Shown here in pieces: positions 24,129 to 33,970 of a stretch of DNA of 36,847 nt; position 1 is the stretch's first letter; every line of letters begins with the position of its first letter. The DNA comes from Bacteroidales bacterium (GTDB taxonomy: Bacteria; Bacteroidota; Bacteroidia; Bacteroidales; Tenuifilaceae). Where the stretch lies: NCBI GenBank assembly GCA_011045955.1, contig DSBV01000082.1:1-36847 (forward strand). Reading direction: 5' to 3'. The translations under genes and the position numbers were made by a program. The notes below the pieces were generated by a model, which did not search any database, was not told where the DNA came from, and worked only from the letters and a program-made list of their open reading frames with translations.

Positions 24129-24370
24129 GAATCGCGCTAATGCGGGACAGGTTCTTTTTCCTTTATCCTTATTCTGAGATTCCTCGCAGGCGCTCGGAAT
24201 GACAAAGGGGCGTTTGTTCGTGAATTGGAATTGAACGCTGATGACGCAGTTTGATGGATTTACACTGTGAAACACCTTGTAAACCCTGTGCAACACTGTG
24301 GCAGCTATTAAGTTGATAGTTGATGGTTGAAATCTTCGAAACACTAAATACCAAACACTATTCACCAAAC
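24129..24370 (-). repeat. Dispersed intergenic repeat, copy C
   Basis: On the minus strand it runs GTGTTTGGTATTTAGTGTTT, CAACTATCAACTTAATAGC, CACAGTGTTGCACAGGGTTT, CAGCGTTCAATTCCAATTCA, GTCATTCCGAGCGCCTGCG and GGATAAAGG, and ends in CCTGTCCCGC. It carries the REP-like core lacking in copy B and ends with the same hairpin motif as copy A. Open frames on this strand (24120-24368, 24169-24354) are products of the repeat and resemble the frame in copy A. Confidence 0.8.
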
Positions 24371-24414
24371 CCCTAACACCATTCTCCTTTGTATGTTGAA
24401 TGCCCTACACGTTA

Positions 24415-25455
24415 CTATTGCTTTACTGTTTGCATAAGTTTTTCCAAAAGGCTGCAGAATCGGTCAATGTCCTCCTCCGATGTGTCCCACGAGGTCATCC
24501 AACGAACCTCGGAACGTTCCTCATCCCACACGTAAAAGAAATACTCCTTTTGAAGTTTAGGTATTAAATCCGAAGGGATTATTGCAAATACAGCATTAGA
24601 TTCAACTGGTTGAGTTATTTTAATGCCATTAATTTTTGAAACCCTTTCAGCAAGTAGTTTTGCCATTTCATTGGCATGTCTTGCAGTGATATCCCATTGC
24701 CCATCTTCAAGATAGGCTAAAAACTGTGCCGAAATGTACCGCATTTTTGAAGCGAGCTGCAAGCCCTGCTTGCGGGTGTACATGAAATCATGCGCTAACT
24801 GTTGATTGAAAAAGACAATGGCCTCGCCATACATCATACCGTTTTTGGTACCACCAAACGATAGCACATCAACGCCTGCATCGCGGGTAAATTCCCTGAA
24901 ACCCATTCTGAGCGAAACGGCAGCATTTGCCAAACGAGCGCCATCCATATGCAAAAACATGTTGTGGGAGTGAGCAAAACCGGCAAGTGCCTGTATCTCA
25001 TCAACGGTATAAACAGTTCCAAGTTCACTAACCTGCGATATAGAAATAACCTTAGGCTGAGAGTGATGCTGAAAACCGAAACCATGCATATGCTTCTTAA
25101 TACCCTCAATGGTCAACTTCCCGTTTGGGGTTGGAACTGTTAGCAGCTTACAACCGGTAAACCGCTCAGGTGCACCACACTCATCAACGTTGATATGGGC
25201 AGTTTCAGAGCAGATTATGGCGTTATGGGGTTGTGTTATTGCCTTTAGTCCAAGAACGTTGGCCGCAGAGCCAATGAACACAAAATAAACTTCAGTATCG
25301 CTGCCAAAAATTTGCTTAAACCTTTCAATTGCTTTCCGGGTAACTGGATCGTCGCCATAGGCAATGGTGTGGCCTTGGTTGACAGCGTTGATTGCCTGGA
25401 GAATACGGGGGGGAACCCCCGAATTGTTATCGCTTGCAAATCCACGGGAAAACAT
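24415..25455 (-). CDS. Threonine aldolase-like PLP enzyme (beta-eliminating lyase family)
   Basis: A 346-residue fold-type I PLP enzyme. MFSRGFASDNNSGVPP at the start and QGHTIAYGDDPVT are typical of low-specificity threonine aldolase relatives. HMDGARLANAAVS holds the PLP-interacting Asp171, and the PLP lysine is Lys204 in SFGGTKNGMMYGE. The likely reaction is cleavage of L-threonine or allo-threonine to glycine and acetaldehyde; other beta-hydroxy amino acids are possible. It starts with ATG and ends just beyond the dispersed repeat. The gap to the DUF5916 gene upstream on the same strand is 48 bases, so they may share a transcript. Confidence 0.87.
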   Translation of the reverse strand: MFSRGFASDNNSGVPPRILQAINAVNQGHTIAYGDDPVTRKAIERFKQIFGSDTEVYFVFIGSAANVLGLKAITQPHNAIICSETAHINVDECGAPERFTGCKLLTVPTPNGKLTIEGIKKHMHGFGFQHHSQPKVISISQVSELGTVYTVDEIQALAGFAHSHNMFLHMDGARLANAAVSLRMGFREFTRDAGVDVLSFGGTKNGMMYGEAIVFFNQQLAHDFMYTRKQGLQLASKMRYISAQFLAYLEDGQWDITARHANEMAKLLAERVSKINGIKITQPVESNAVFAIIPSDLIPKLQKEYFFYVWDEERSEVRWMTSWDTSEEDIDRFCSLLEKLMQTVKQ

Positions 25456-25503
25456 AATGTAGATTTTTTTGGTAAAGTTAGCTTTTTTATGGGTAAGCAG
25501 CCA

Positions 25504-27939
25504 TCACGATTTCAACTTTCGGATCGTTTGGTAATCAACGTAGTATAGAATTTTAATGGATAAACTGTTATTCTGTGGGCTATTCCAAATCCCCTCAATG
25601 TTATTAAAGTAGCGGTACTGGGGGCTATCTAAAAGTTCTTCGGCCTGATTTTTCCATGCAAAAACCAGCTCGCTACCATGTGCAAAGTGCCACTGGTAAA
25701 ACATATCAATGTTGAAAAGGTTATAGTTGCGGTTTGCCGGATTGGTTATTGAATTGGTTTGCTCTAGCGAGCCGTCATTTTTTAAGGTAAAAAACTCATT
25801 GTATTTAAAATGCCTTATGTAGTGGCGTGCCCTTATATTTAGAAACGATTTAGCTGTAAATGCGAGTTGAATATTTAAGGTGTTTGTTATGGTAACCAGT
25901 TTTCTGCTTCCAAATAAAATGTTTGAACCGTCGTAAGCGTAATATCCAATATTATTCTGTTCCGATTGGTATGCCCAGCTGTAAATGGTGATTAGCCTAT
26001 CGGAAAACCTGATTCGGGGACTAAGGCTGTACATATACCCCTTCTGGTTGTACATATCGGCGAACCAAAACGAGAACCTATGATCCATTACAAATGTCCT
26101 GCGGTAATCGGGTGAACCCCACCACTGAAGCCATAAAACTCGCGGTGTTTGAAACTTTTGCCCTTCAACGCGTGGCTCATAGTAATCATAACCATAACGT
26201 GGATTGTACGATGCATTAAAGCCTCCAGTAAAATTTTGGGTGTTTGTAAATTTTACTCGAAACGCAAGCCTCTGGCTTTGGAAAGCATTAGGGGTGTATA
26301 ACCAACTATTTGAGAAATCTATCCGGGCCTCCATGTTCAAGATCTTCCAGAATGGCTCAAAAACTTTATAGGATAGATCAACGCCCGAGGATATCACGTT
26401 AGGGCTACGCAGATATCCTAGATCGTTTGGATTGTAATGCTCACTCTCAATATTTGCCCAAATATGCCCCTGAATGTTTCCACTAATTTTTGAAATAGAA
26501 AGGTTTGACTTGAATCCTTGCTGAACCGAATCGACAAAGCGTTGGCTTAGAGCGCCAACCCCACTAATACTAAAGGATTGCTTCTTGTTTTTTAAATTAA
26601 ATTCGGTAGCCGTAACATTTGCAGTAAAGCTATCGATAGGGCAGTAAACATTGGTATTTATTAAGCTTACATACGAGTTATTCGGAATATTCTGGTCAAA
26701 AACAGTAATGTTATAATTAGTAAAACCCTGTGTTAGTAGCTTTCTCCGTTTACCAGAAACAGTATCGAGTATTTCAGCATAGGTATTCTCTGTCATGGCA
26801 TTGAAAAAGCCAAAACCAAGACCATTGGCAAAACGCCCCGATAATTTACTGGCATTAATCATTTTGGCTTCCAATGGATTTTTTTCAACAATCTCATTAG
26901 CGTTCAGCGCGTTGTAAATTGTATTGTAATGAATAGGGGTTCCCCCTATGCGGCGCGAGTAGAAAATGCCTGCTTTCCCAAATAGTTCCGTACCCTCAGT
27001 AAAGAACTGACGGGCCTCATCGTACTTAACCTCAAAAGGAGTAAGGTTTAGAACCTTATCGTCGGATCGGACCTGACCAAAATCGGGAATAAGGGTTACA
27101 TCAAGGGTAAAACTCTGAGCCAAACCCAACTTTAAGTCCATACCACCCGAAACTCTTGAATCTAAACCTTTTGTGCCTGCATACTGGTCAACATAACCGG
27201 AGATATAGGGCAAAAACGATAGCCGAAGCGGTGGTTTAATTCCTGAAATACCTTTAAGAATACCAGACTGGGTAATAAAACCCGCTTGAGCATTATCGAC
27301 AAAGTTCCATGTACTCACCTCATTTTTACGCTTGATTAACCTTGAAAAATTGATTCCCCAAATCTGATTTTCGTTCATAGCAAACCGAAGCGCGCTATAG
27401 GGAATCTTCATCTCCACAGTCCACCCCAAACTGTCGAAACCTACGGCACTTTCCCACACAGCATTCCAGTTTCTATCGCTTTTGTTTGAGGTTAGCTTAA
27501 TATCGGTTTGAACACCCGATGCCGAGACAGTAAACTGCAAAAAATTTACACCATCGTTATATGTACTTATAAAAACACTAAAAGCATCGGAACGTAACCT
27601 ATCGCTGTTATCGCGTTGTCCCAGTTCCCTGAAAATGCTATCGGGAGCCGTGTCGTAAAGCCGTGCACCAATGTAGATGGCAAAGTCGTCGTAAAGTACC
27701 CTTACCTCTGATTGTTGCGATGCCTTTAGTCCATTATAGGGCTCATAAATGGTAAAATTACTGGCAACATCTGATTTGTTCCAAGCTTTTTCATCGAGCC
27801 TTCCGTTAATATTAATATGTTCAGTAACCCTAATGACGTAAATTTCACGTGTAATCCTTAATGAGTCCGTGTTACGACCTCCTACAGCAATATTTCCCGC
27901 AAATAAAGAAAGGGAAAAAAATAAAATCCACCTTTTCAT
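25504..27939 (-). CDS. DUF5916 outer-membrane protein with N-terminal CBM9-like domain
   Basis: An 811-residue exported protein. The signal peptide (MKRWILFFSLSLFAGNIAVG) is followed by a CBM9-like beta-sandwich (about 30-220) with ININGRLDEKAWNKSD and the conserved WTVEMKIPYSALRF. The remaining 590 residues are rich in alternating strands with aromatic girdles (for example WLQWWGSPDYRRTFVMDHRF), the pattern of a DUF5916 beta-barrel. The C-terminal residues KILYYVDYQTIRKLKS suit outer-membrane insertion only loosely. Such proteins are frequent in Bacteroidota; function is unknown, possibly carbohydrate or ligand handling at the outer membrane. A terminator hairpin separates it from lacI upstream. 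Confidence 0.85.
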   Translation of the reverse strand: MKRWILFFSLSLFAGNIAVGGRNTDSLRITREIYVIRVTEHININGRLDEKAWNKSDVASNFTIYEPYNGLKASQQSEVRVLYDDFAIYIGARLYDTAPDSIFRELGQRDNSDRLRSDAFSVFISTYNDGVNFLQFTVSASGVQTDIKLTSNKSDRNWNAVWESAVGFDSLGWTVEMKIPYSALRFAMNENQIWGINFSRLIKRKNEVSTWNFVDNAQAGFITQSGILKGISGIKPPLRLSFLPYISGYVDQYAGTKGLDSRVSGGMDLKLGLAQSFTLDVTLIPDFGQVRSDDKVLNLTPFEVKYDEARQFFTEGTELFGKAGIFYSRRIGGTPIHYNTIYNALNANEIVEKNPLEAKMINASKLSGRFANGLGFGFFNAMTENTYAEILDTVSGKRRKLLTQGFTNYNITVFDQNIPNNSYVSLINTNVYCPIDSFTANVTATEFNLKNKKQSFSISGVGALSQRFVDSVQQGFKSNLSISKISGNIQGHIWANIESEHYNPNDLGYLRSPNVISSGVDLSYKVFEPFWKILNMEARIDFSNSWLYTPNAFQSQRLAFRVKFTNTQNFTGGFNASYNPRYGYDYYEPRVEGQKFQTPRVLWLQWWGSPDYRRTFVMDHRFSFWFADMYNQKGYMYSLSPRIRFSDRLITIYSWAYQSEQNNIGYYAYDGSNILFGSRKLVTITNTLNIQLAFTAKSFLNIRARHYIRHFKYNEFFTLKNDGSLEQTNSITNPANRNYNLFNIDMFYQWHFAHGSELVFAWKNQAEELLDSPQYRYFNNIEGIWNSPQNNSLSIKILYYVDYQTIRKLKS

Positions 27940-28006
27940 TCCAAAAAATCCCAGATTATTTTTTACTAGTAAGAATTTTAAAGGTGGAAATGGTTTAAAC
28001 CGCTAC

Positions 28007-28034
28007 AAAAAAATACCCCAAGCGGGGTATTTTT
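28007..28034 (-). terminator. Rho-independent terminator after the LacI-type regulator
   Basis: ATACCCC and GGGGTAT form a seven-base stem around AAGC (28013-28030), flanked by A7 and T4. On the minus strand the hairpin is followed by a run of seven T, placing the end of the LacI transcript 25 bases after its stop codon and ahead of the DUF5916 gene. Confidence 0.85.
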
Positions 28035-28058
28035 ACTAAAAGTATTAATTAAACCAGT

Positions 28059-29075
28059 TTACCTGACTCTGGATGATTCCCTAACTATAAGTTGAGTTTT
28101 TAGTATTTCAGTAACAGGAGGTTCGGGTTTTGCCTGGGTAATTCTACGGATGAGCTGCTCCATGGCTTTCTTACCCATCTCAAACCCGGGTTGGTTAACG
28201 GTGGTAAGGGTGGGCTCAACCATAAGGGATGTTTGATCGTCGCCAAAACCTACAACTGCAACATCTGTTGGAATTTTATACCCATTACGCAATACTACCT
28301 TCATGGCTCCTGCTGCGGTGAAATCGTTAACGGTAAAAATTGAATCGAACTTTAACCCGCTATCAATTAACTTTTGGGTCTCAACCAAAGCCGATTGGAA
28401 AGTATCACATGGGATAATGAGACGCTCGTCAATTACTACCCCATTATCGCGCATGGCTTTCAGGTAGCCGTTAAGGCGATTTTGACCGATTAATCGGTTT
28501 TGCGGCCCGGCAAAGTGAACAATCTTCCGGCGACCCTGAACAATAAGGTGTTCAGTGGCTTGGTAAGCACCATCAAAATCATCAATAATAACCTTGTCGG
28601 CCTGTATTTCATCAACGGCCCTGTCGAAAAACACAATAGGAATACCCTCCTCCTCAAACCTTTGGAAGTGATCGTAGTTAGCCGTTTCCTTGGATACCGA
28701 AACTAAAATGCCATCAATAATGCCGTTTAAAAAAGTATCGCATGCAGCCACCTCGCGGCTATAATCCTCAACCGATTGGCTTATCATCACGCTGTAACCA
28801 TTTTCATTGGCCACCTCTTCAATCCCACTGATAACCGAGGAAAAAAAGAAGTGCACAATTTCAGGGATAATAACCCCAATTACGTTGCTACGCTGATTGC
28901 GAAGGCTAAGGGCGATAATATTAGGTTTGTAGTTGTACTTGGCAGCCAACTCGTTAACCAACCGCTTGGTTTCCTGGCTAATGTCCGGATGGTCCTTTAG
29001 GGCACGCGAAACGGTTGAAGGGCTTATACCCAACTCACGGGCAATGTCCTTGATGGTAACCTGGCTCGATTTCAT
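28059..29075 (-). CDS. LacI/GalR-family transcriptional regulator of the Sus locus
   Basis: About 338 residues from ATG 29075. The N-terminal helix-turn-helix is VTIKDIARELGISPSTVSRA, followed by the hinge region YKPNIIALSLR and a periplasmic-binding-protein-like effector domain (about 60-335) with NVIGVIIPEIVHFFFSSVISG. The open frame begins at a TTG (29102), but the ATG gives the normal family N-terminus. It is divergent from the susCDEF genes, and a LacI-type operator lies between them. It should bind DNA until a sugar, perhaps a maltodextrin, is present; the sugar is inferred only from the SusE/SusF partners. TATATTTG (29143-29150, minus strand) is a good -7 element for it. Confidence 0.9.
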   Translation of the reverse strand: MKSSQVTIKDIARELGISPSTVSRALKDHPDISQETKRLVNELAAKYNYKPNIIALSLRNQRSNVIGVIIPEIVHFFFSSVISGIEEVANENGYSVMISQSVEDYSREVAACDTFLNGIIDGILVSVSKETANYDHFQRFEEEGIPIVFFDRAVDEIQADKVIIDDFDGAYQATEHLIVQGRRKIVHFAGPQNRLIGQNRLNGYLKAMRDNGVVIDERLIIPCDTFQSALVETQKLIDSGLKFDSIFTVNDFTAAGAMKVVLRNGYKIPTDVAVVGFGDDQTSLMVEPTLTTVNQPGFEMGKKAMEQLIRRITQAKPEPPVTEILKTQLIVRESSRVR

Positions 29076-29142
29076 TTTGAAAGCATTTGAACTAATTGAC
29101 AAATAAATTGTTAGTTATTTACTACTGTTATTACATTCCTAA

Positions 29143-29150
29143 CAAATATA
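29143..29150 (-). promoter_or_regulatory. Candidate -7 element of the LacI-type gene (TATATTTG)
   Basis: TATATTTG on the minus strand is a full match to TAnnTTTG, 67 bases upstream of ATG 29075. No well-placed -33 element is seen. Confidence 0.4.
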
Positions 29151-29208
29151 CTACTAAAAACCAGCTATAAAAGCTACTCGCCCAAAGTAATATTTTTTTA
29201 TCAAAGTA

Positions 29209-29232
29209 CAAACGTTTGCGGTATCGTTTGCG
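29209..29232. promoter_or_regulatory. Putative LacI-family operator upstream of susC
   Basis: CAAACGTTTG (29209-29218) is a perfect ten-base palindrome with the central CG typical of LacI/GalR operators. CGTTTGCG at 29213-29220 is repeated exactly at 29225-29232, one helical turn away, which suggests two adjacent sites. It lies between the divergent lacI and susC genes, 100 bases from the susC ATG. Confidence 0.6.
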
Positions 29233-29331
29233 TATTTTTTAATCTAAAATAGACAATATTCACATGAGGTAGAGTAAATATTTGATAACTTTCAGGTGAA
29301 AAATTTTAACCTAACCATAAACATAATTTAC

Positions 29332-32292
29332 ATGAAAATCAAAATTTTTTTGAGATCTATGGTTGTCATGTTAACCCTTTTAGTCCATCAAGGGTTAGCA
29401 TTTGGCCAAGGCCTAACGGTGACAGGAACCGTTACCGATGCGGCCACAAAAGAACCCCTGCCTGGTGTATCGGTATTTGTTAAAGGTACTACAATTGGAA
29501 CAATTACCGATCTTACTGGTAAATATTCAATAAAACCACAATCGAATAACGATGTGCTGGTTTTCAGTTTCGTTGGGTACGAAACATTTGAAGCCCCCAT
29601 TAATGGGCGTTCAATTATCGATGTTGAATTAGCCGTATCTACAAAAGTAATTGACGAAGTTGTGGTTATAGGCTATGGTACAGTTAAAAAAACCGATTTG
29701 ACCGCTTCGGTGGCATCGGTTAGCTCTAAGGATTTTAACAAGGGTGCCATTACCTCACCACAAGAATTGCTTGTTGGTAAGGCCGCCGGCGTTGTTATCA
29801 CTACTAGCAGTGGTGCACCAGGTAGCGGTGCTACCATCAGGATCCGTGGTGGATCATCGCTAAATGCATCAAACGATCCTTTGCTTATTATTGATGGAGT
29901 TCCCATTGATAATAATAATGTATCGGGAAGCAGCAACCTGCTTTCGTTTTTGAACCCTAACGATATCGAGACGGTAACCGTTCTGAAAGATGCTGCTTCG
30001 GCATCAATATATGGTTCGAGGGCTTCAAACGGTGTAATTCTCATTACAACTAAAAAAGCCAAGGCGGGTTCACCTTTCAGGGTTTCGTACAACGTTAACA
30101 CATCTCTTTCGAGTGCCATTAAATTCATCGATGTTTACTCGGGTGATGAGCTAAGGCAAATTGCTTACGATAAGCGTGAGCTATACGGTGTCGATAAACT
30201 TTTGCTATTAGGCTCTGAAAATACTAATTGGCAGAAAGAACTTTTCAGAACTGCTCTTTCACAGGATCACAGCATTGCAGTAAGTGGCTCAACAAAGCAC
30301 TTACCCTATCAGGCAACTATCGGTTACACCAACCAGAGTGGTATCATGAAGAATACCGATATGCAGCGTGCAACCGGTTCGATAACTTTGAATCCATCGT
30401 TTCTTAACAACACCCTCAACATCACGGTTAATGCAAAGGGAATGTCGACCAAGCATAATTTTGGTGATGAGGGTGCACTTGGTTCAGCTTTGAACATGGA
30501 CCCCACACAACCCATATACGATGGCAATGAATTTTCAAAGGGATACTACCAGTGGGAAAACTATGGTGCTAACCTTGGTACTCCCAACCCTGTTCAGCAG
30601 TTGATGGATGTTGACAATAAAGCGGATGTTATTCGTTTCATGGGGAACTTCCAGGTTAACTACAAACTTCCTTTTGTTGAAGGGCTACAGGCCAATTTAA
30701 ATATGGCTACTGATTATTATAAAGGCGAAGGACACAACAACAGGCCTTTCTATTCGCCCAATACACTTCGTGGTCAGTACCTCGGAAGATTGAACGACTA
30801 CAACAGCACCAACAAGAATAATCTGTTGGACTTCTACCTAAACTATAATACTGAATTAGGATTCCTAAGCAGTAAACTTGACGCTACTGCTGGTTATTCA
30901 TGGCAGCACTTTGAAAGAGAGGGCGAATCATTTACCCGCAGTCAGCTTGTTACTCCAGATTGGCCCTACAGGGAAGAAAAGAGTTCATACATAACCGAAA
31001 ATTATCTTGTTTCATTCTTTGGCCGTGTTAACTACTCAATTCTAGATAGGTACTTACTCAGCGCTACCGTACGCTACGACGGTTCATCGCGTTTTGCCGA
31101 AGGCAATCGCTGGGGTTTATTCCCATCGGCAGCTTTTGCTTGGAAAATCAAGGAAGAATCATTCCTGAAGAACGTTGATCTGATTTCTGACCTTAAATTC
31201 CGTCTAAGCTGGGGTGTTACCGGTCAGCAGGATATTTTCAACGATTATCCAGCACAAGCAAGGTACATTGCTTCATCTGAAGGTTCGTACTATCCAATCG
31301 ATGGTGAATTCCGTCCTACTTTGAGACCAAACGCCTACGACCCCGACATTAAATGGGAAGAAACAACAACCCAAAACGTTGGTATCGACTTTGGTTTCTT
31401 AAACAACAGGATCAATGGTTCATTCGATTTGTATAAACGCGAAACCAAAGACCTTTTGAACGTTGTTAACATACCAAGCGGAAGCAACTTCTCAAACGTA
31501 CTTTTAACCAACGTAGGTAGCCTCGAAAACAAAGGTTTTGAAGTAGCGTTGAACGTTATTCCCGTATCAACCAAGGATATGAATTTAACCCTAGGATTCA
31601 ACCTAACCTACAACAGGAATAAGATCACCAAGCTTTTGTTGTCCGACGATCCTAATTTCATCGGTATTCTTTACGGTGATGCCTTTACCGGTCAAAAGCA
31701 GGTTACCCGTGTAGGCGAAGCTGCTTACTCATTCTTTGTAAACAAACAGGTTTACGATGCTAATGGCAACCCAATTGAGGGGCTATATGTTGACCTATCG
31801 GGTGAAGGAGGGATAGTAAGTGGCGATAACGCCGATAAGTACATCTATCATAATCCTAACCCCGATTACCTAATGGGATTCAACATACGTTTCAGCTATA
31901 AGAGTTTCGATATTTCAACCTCGAGCCGCGCTAGCATAGGTAACTACGTTTACAATGGTATAGCTGCCGGCGCATCGTACGATCAGATGTATCAAATTGG
32001 ATACTGGAAGAATTTCACCACACAGCTAAGCGATACTCGCTTTGTAAAACGCCAATTCACGAGCGATTACTTTGTTGAAAATGCTTCATTCCTGAAGGTG
32101 GACCACATTACTGCTGGATATAACTTCAACAACATCCTCAACAAGATTAACCTACGTGTAAGCTTTACCGTTCAAAACGCTTTGACCCTTACCAAGTACA
32201 AAGGCATTGATCCTGAAGTAAACGGTGGCGTTGACTACAGTTTTTACCCAAGACCTCGCACTTTCATGTTAGGACTTGGTTTCACATTCTAA
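29332..32292 (+). CDS. susC: SusC-family TonB-dependent outer-membrane transporter
   Basis: About 986 residues from ATG 29332. It has a signal peptide (to about GLAFGQG), then a carboxypeptidase-regulatory-like domain (TVTGTVTDAATKEPLPGVSV, about 28-105) and a TonB-box-like EVVVIGYG. A plug domain follows with IRIRGGSSLNASNDPLLIIDG and the SusC signature IYGSRASNGVILITTKK. A long beta-barrel ends in PRPRTFMLGLGFTF, with the aromatic C-terminus needed for outer-membrane assembly. It imports oligosaccharides, energised by TonB, with SusD as lid. The frame opens at GTG 29296, but the ATG begins the signal peptide. susD follows after 14 bases. Confidence 0.93.
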   Translation: MKIKIFLRSMVVMLTLLVHQGLAFGQGLTVTGTVTDAATKEPLPGVSVFVKGTTIGTITDLTGKYSIKPQSNNDVLVFSFVGYETFEAPINGRSIIDVELAVSTKVIDEVVVIGYGTVKKTDLTASVASVSSKDFNKGAITSPQELLVGKAAGVVITTSSGAPGSGATIRIRGGSSLNASNDPLLIIDGVPIDNNNVSGSSNLLSFLNPNDIETVTVLKDAASASIYGSRASNGVILITTKKAKAGSPFRVSYNVNTSLSSAIKFIDVYSGDELRQIAYDKRELYGVDKLLLLGSENTNWQKELFRTALSQDHSIAVSGSTKHLPYQATIGYTNQSGIMKNTDMQRATGSITLNPSFLNNTLNITVNAKGMSTKHNFGDEGALGSALNMDPTQPIYDGNEFSKGYYQWENYGANLGTPNPVQQLMDVDNKADVIRFMGNFQVNYKLPFVEGLQANLNMATDYYKGEGHNNRPFYSPNTLRGQYLGRLNDYNSTNKNNLLDFYLNYNTELGFLSSKLDATAGYSWQHFEREGESFTRSQLVTPDWPYREEKSSYITENYLVSFFGRVNYSILDRYLLSATVRYDGSSRFAEGNRWGLFPSAAFAWKIKEESFLKNVDLISDLKFRLSWGVTGQQDIFNDYPAQARYIASSEGSYYPIDGEFRPTLRPNAYDPDIKWEETTTQNVGIDFGFLNNRINGSFDLYKRETKDLLNVVNIPSGSNFSNVLLTNVGSLENKGFEVALNVIPVSTKDMNLTLGFNLTYNRNKITKLLLSDDPNFIGILYGDAFTGQKQVTRVGEAAYSFFVNKQVYDANGNPIEGLYVDLSGEGGIVSGDNADKYIYHNPNPDYLMGFNIRFSYKSFDISTSSRASIGNYVYNGIAAGASYDQMYQIGYWKNFTTQLSDTRFVKRQFTSDYFVENASFLKVDHITAGYNFNNILNKINLRVSFTVQNALTLTKYKGIDPEVNGGVDYSFYPRPRTFMLGLGFTF

Positions 32293-32306
32293 AAATCAAA
32301 AACATC

Positions 32307-33956
32307 ATGAATATGAAGAAAGTTAAAATATTGTTCGGAATCTTTCTAGCATCGTTAGTAATTACCGCATGTGTGAAAGATCTTGATGTGAGGCCCAAGG
32401 ATCCCAATTCAATCCTTTCGGGAAACCTTGGCGACGACCCTGCCTACATGAAACAGGTACTAGGTAAAATTTACGCTAGTTACATAATTGCAGGTCAAGG
32501 AGCAAATGGCGGTCCCGATATCGATGCACCTGACGAAAACTTCTTTACTACCAGTCGTGCTCTTTGGAACCTCCAGGAAATTACTACCGACGAGGCAATT
32601 TGTGCGTGGGGTGATGTGGGAATTGCCGATCTGAATACTCAAACATGGAGTGCTCAAAACCCATTCCTTACAGCCCTTTATCAACGGTTAAGCTTAACCA
32701 TTACCTATGCTAACGATTTTATAAGGCTAACCAATGGTAGTTCTGATACTGAAGTTCAACGCTACAACGCTGAAGCTCGTTTCCTAAGGGCTCTTGCATA
32801 CTACTACCACATGGATCTTTTTGGTAACCCTCCCTTCACTACCGATAAGGATGGCGTAGGTAAGTATTACCCCACCCAGCTCGATGAAAATGTAGGTGAG
32901 GCACGCAAAAAACTCTTTAACTACATTGTATCGGAACTTAAAACTATCTCCCCAAAACTAGCATCCCCCGGTGGCGTCTCTACACAGGCAAACCGTGCCG
33001 CAGCATGGATGTTGCTTGCACGTACCTACCTGAATTCCGAAGTTTACACAGGAACTGCAAAATGGGACAGTTGTAAGATTTATAGCGACAGCGTTATCAA
33101 TTCGGGCGCTTACTCATTGGCAACCAATTACCGCCAAAACTTTAGCGCTGACAATAACTACCCCGTTAACCCTGAAATGATTCTTGCATGGGAACAGGAT
33201 GGTATCCATACACAGGGATACGTTGGAACTACTTTCATCATTCAATCGTGCAGCGATGCTACCTATATCAGAGCTGAAGATTACCACGGATTAACTTCAA
33301 ATACCAACTGGAATGGTAACCGTGCTCGTTTGCAATTTGTTGAGCAAATGCGTGGCTTAACCAACCCTGGTTGGACTGAAGGCCAGGACCTACGCGAACT
33401 TTATCCTGACGATACACGTGTTTTCTTTAAGGTTAAGAAAGATACCGATATACCTGCTGCATCCTCAAGCGGCGATTATGGTATAGGCGTTTACAAATTT
33501 ACTGCTCTAAATAGTGATGGTTCACAGCCTGCCAATTACAACCCAGCTTTTGCCTGCACCGATTTCCCCGTATTCCGCTTGGCCGATGCATACATGATGA
33601 GGGCTGAAGCAAACTTCCACCTCGGTAATATTGATGGTGCGCTAAGTGATATCAACTATGTACGCGATCGTGCATTCCAAGGTGGTGATTTTGGCCAAAC
33701 CCCTACAAACACCTATCGTTTAACCTCACTTACCCTCGATGATATTCTGAAGGAAAGAGGTCGTGAGTTTTATTACGAGGCTCATCGTCGTACCGATTTG
33801 ATCCGTTTCGGAAAATTCACCGGTGGATCGTACCTATGGCAATGGAAAGGCGGTGTAAAGGAAGGTACTGCAACCTCTGAACATTTGAATTTATTCCCTA
33901 TACCAGCTGCTGAGGTTTCGGCTAATCCTTACATCACGCAAAACCCCAATTACTAA
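32307..33956 (+). CDS. susD: SusD-family glycan-binding lipoprotein
   Basis: A 549-residue lipoprotein: the signal sequence ends in VITAC (lipid Cys22). The N-terminal SusD-like TPR region includes QRYNAEARFLRALAYYYHMDLFG, a family hallmark, and RAAAWMLLARTYLNSEVYTG. The C-terminal RagB/SusD domain holds FPVFRLADAYMMRAEANFH and LDDILKERGREFYYEAHRRTDLIRFGKF and ends with the usual LFPIPAAEVSANPYITQNPNY-like motif. It sits on the outer face of the outer membrane over SusC and binds the glycan. Gaps to susC and susE are 14 bases each, so all are one operon. Confidence 0.93.
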   Translation: MNMKKVKILFGIFLASLVITACVKDLDVRPKDPNSILSGNLGDDPAYMKQVLGKIYASYIIAGQGANGGPDIDAPDENFFTTSRALWNLQEITTDEAICAWGDVGIADLNTQTWSAQNPFLTALYQRLSLTITYANDFIRLTNGSSDTEVQRYNAEARFLRALAYYYHMDLFGNPPFTTDKDGVGKYYPTQLDENVGEARKKLFNYIVSELKTISPKLASPGGVSTQANRAAAWMLLARTYLNSEVYTGTAKWDSCKIYSDSVINSGAYSLATNYRQNFSADNNYPVNPEMILAWEQDGIHTQGYVGTTFIIQSCSDATYIRAEDYHGLTSNTNWNGNRARLQFVEQMRGLTNPGWTEGQDLRELYPDDTRVFFKVKKDTDIPAASSSGDYGIGVYKFTALNSDGSQPANYNPAFACTDFPVFRLADAYMMRAEANFHLGNIDGALSDINYVRDRAFQGGDFGQTPTNTYRLTSLTLDDILKERGREFYYEAHRRTDLIRFGKFTGGSYLWQWKGGVKEGTATSEHLNLFPIPAAEVSANPYITQNPNY

Positions 33957-33970
33957 TTATTACAAAAACA

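Noticed and set aside
24120-24368. Minus-strand open frames in the 23.9-24.4 kb gap
   Set aside because: They coincide with repeat copies B and C and have no start context or family.
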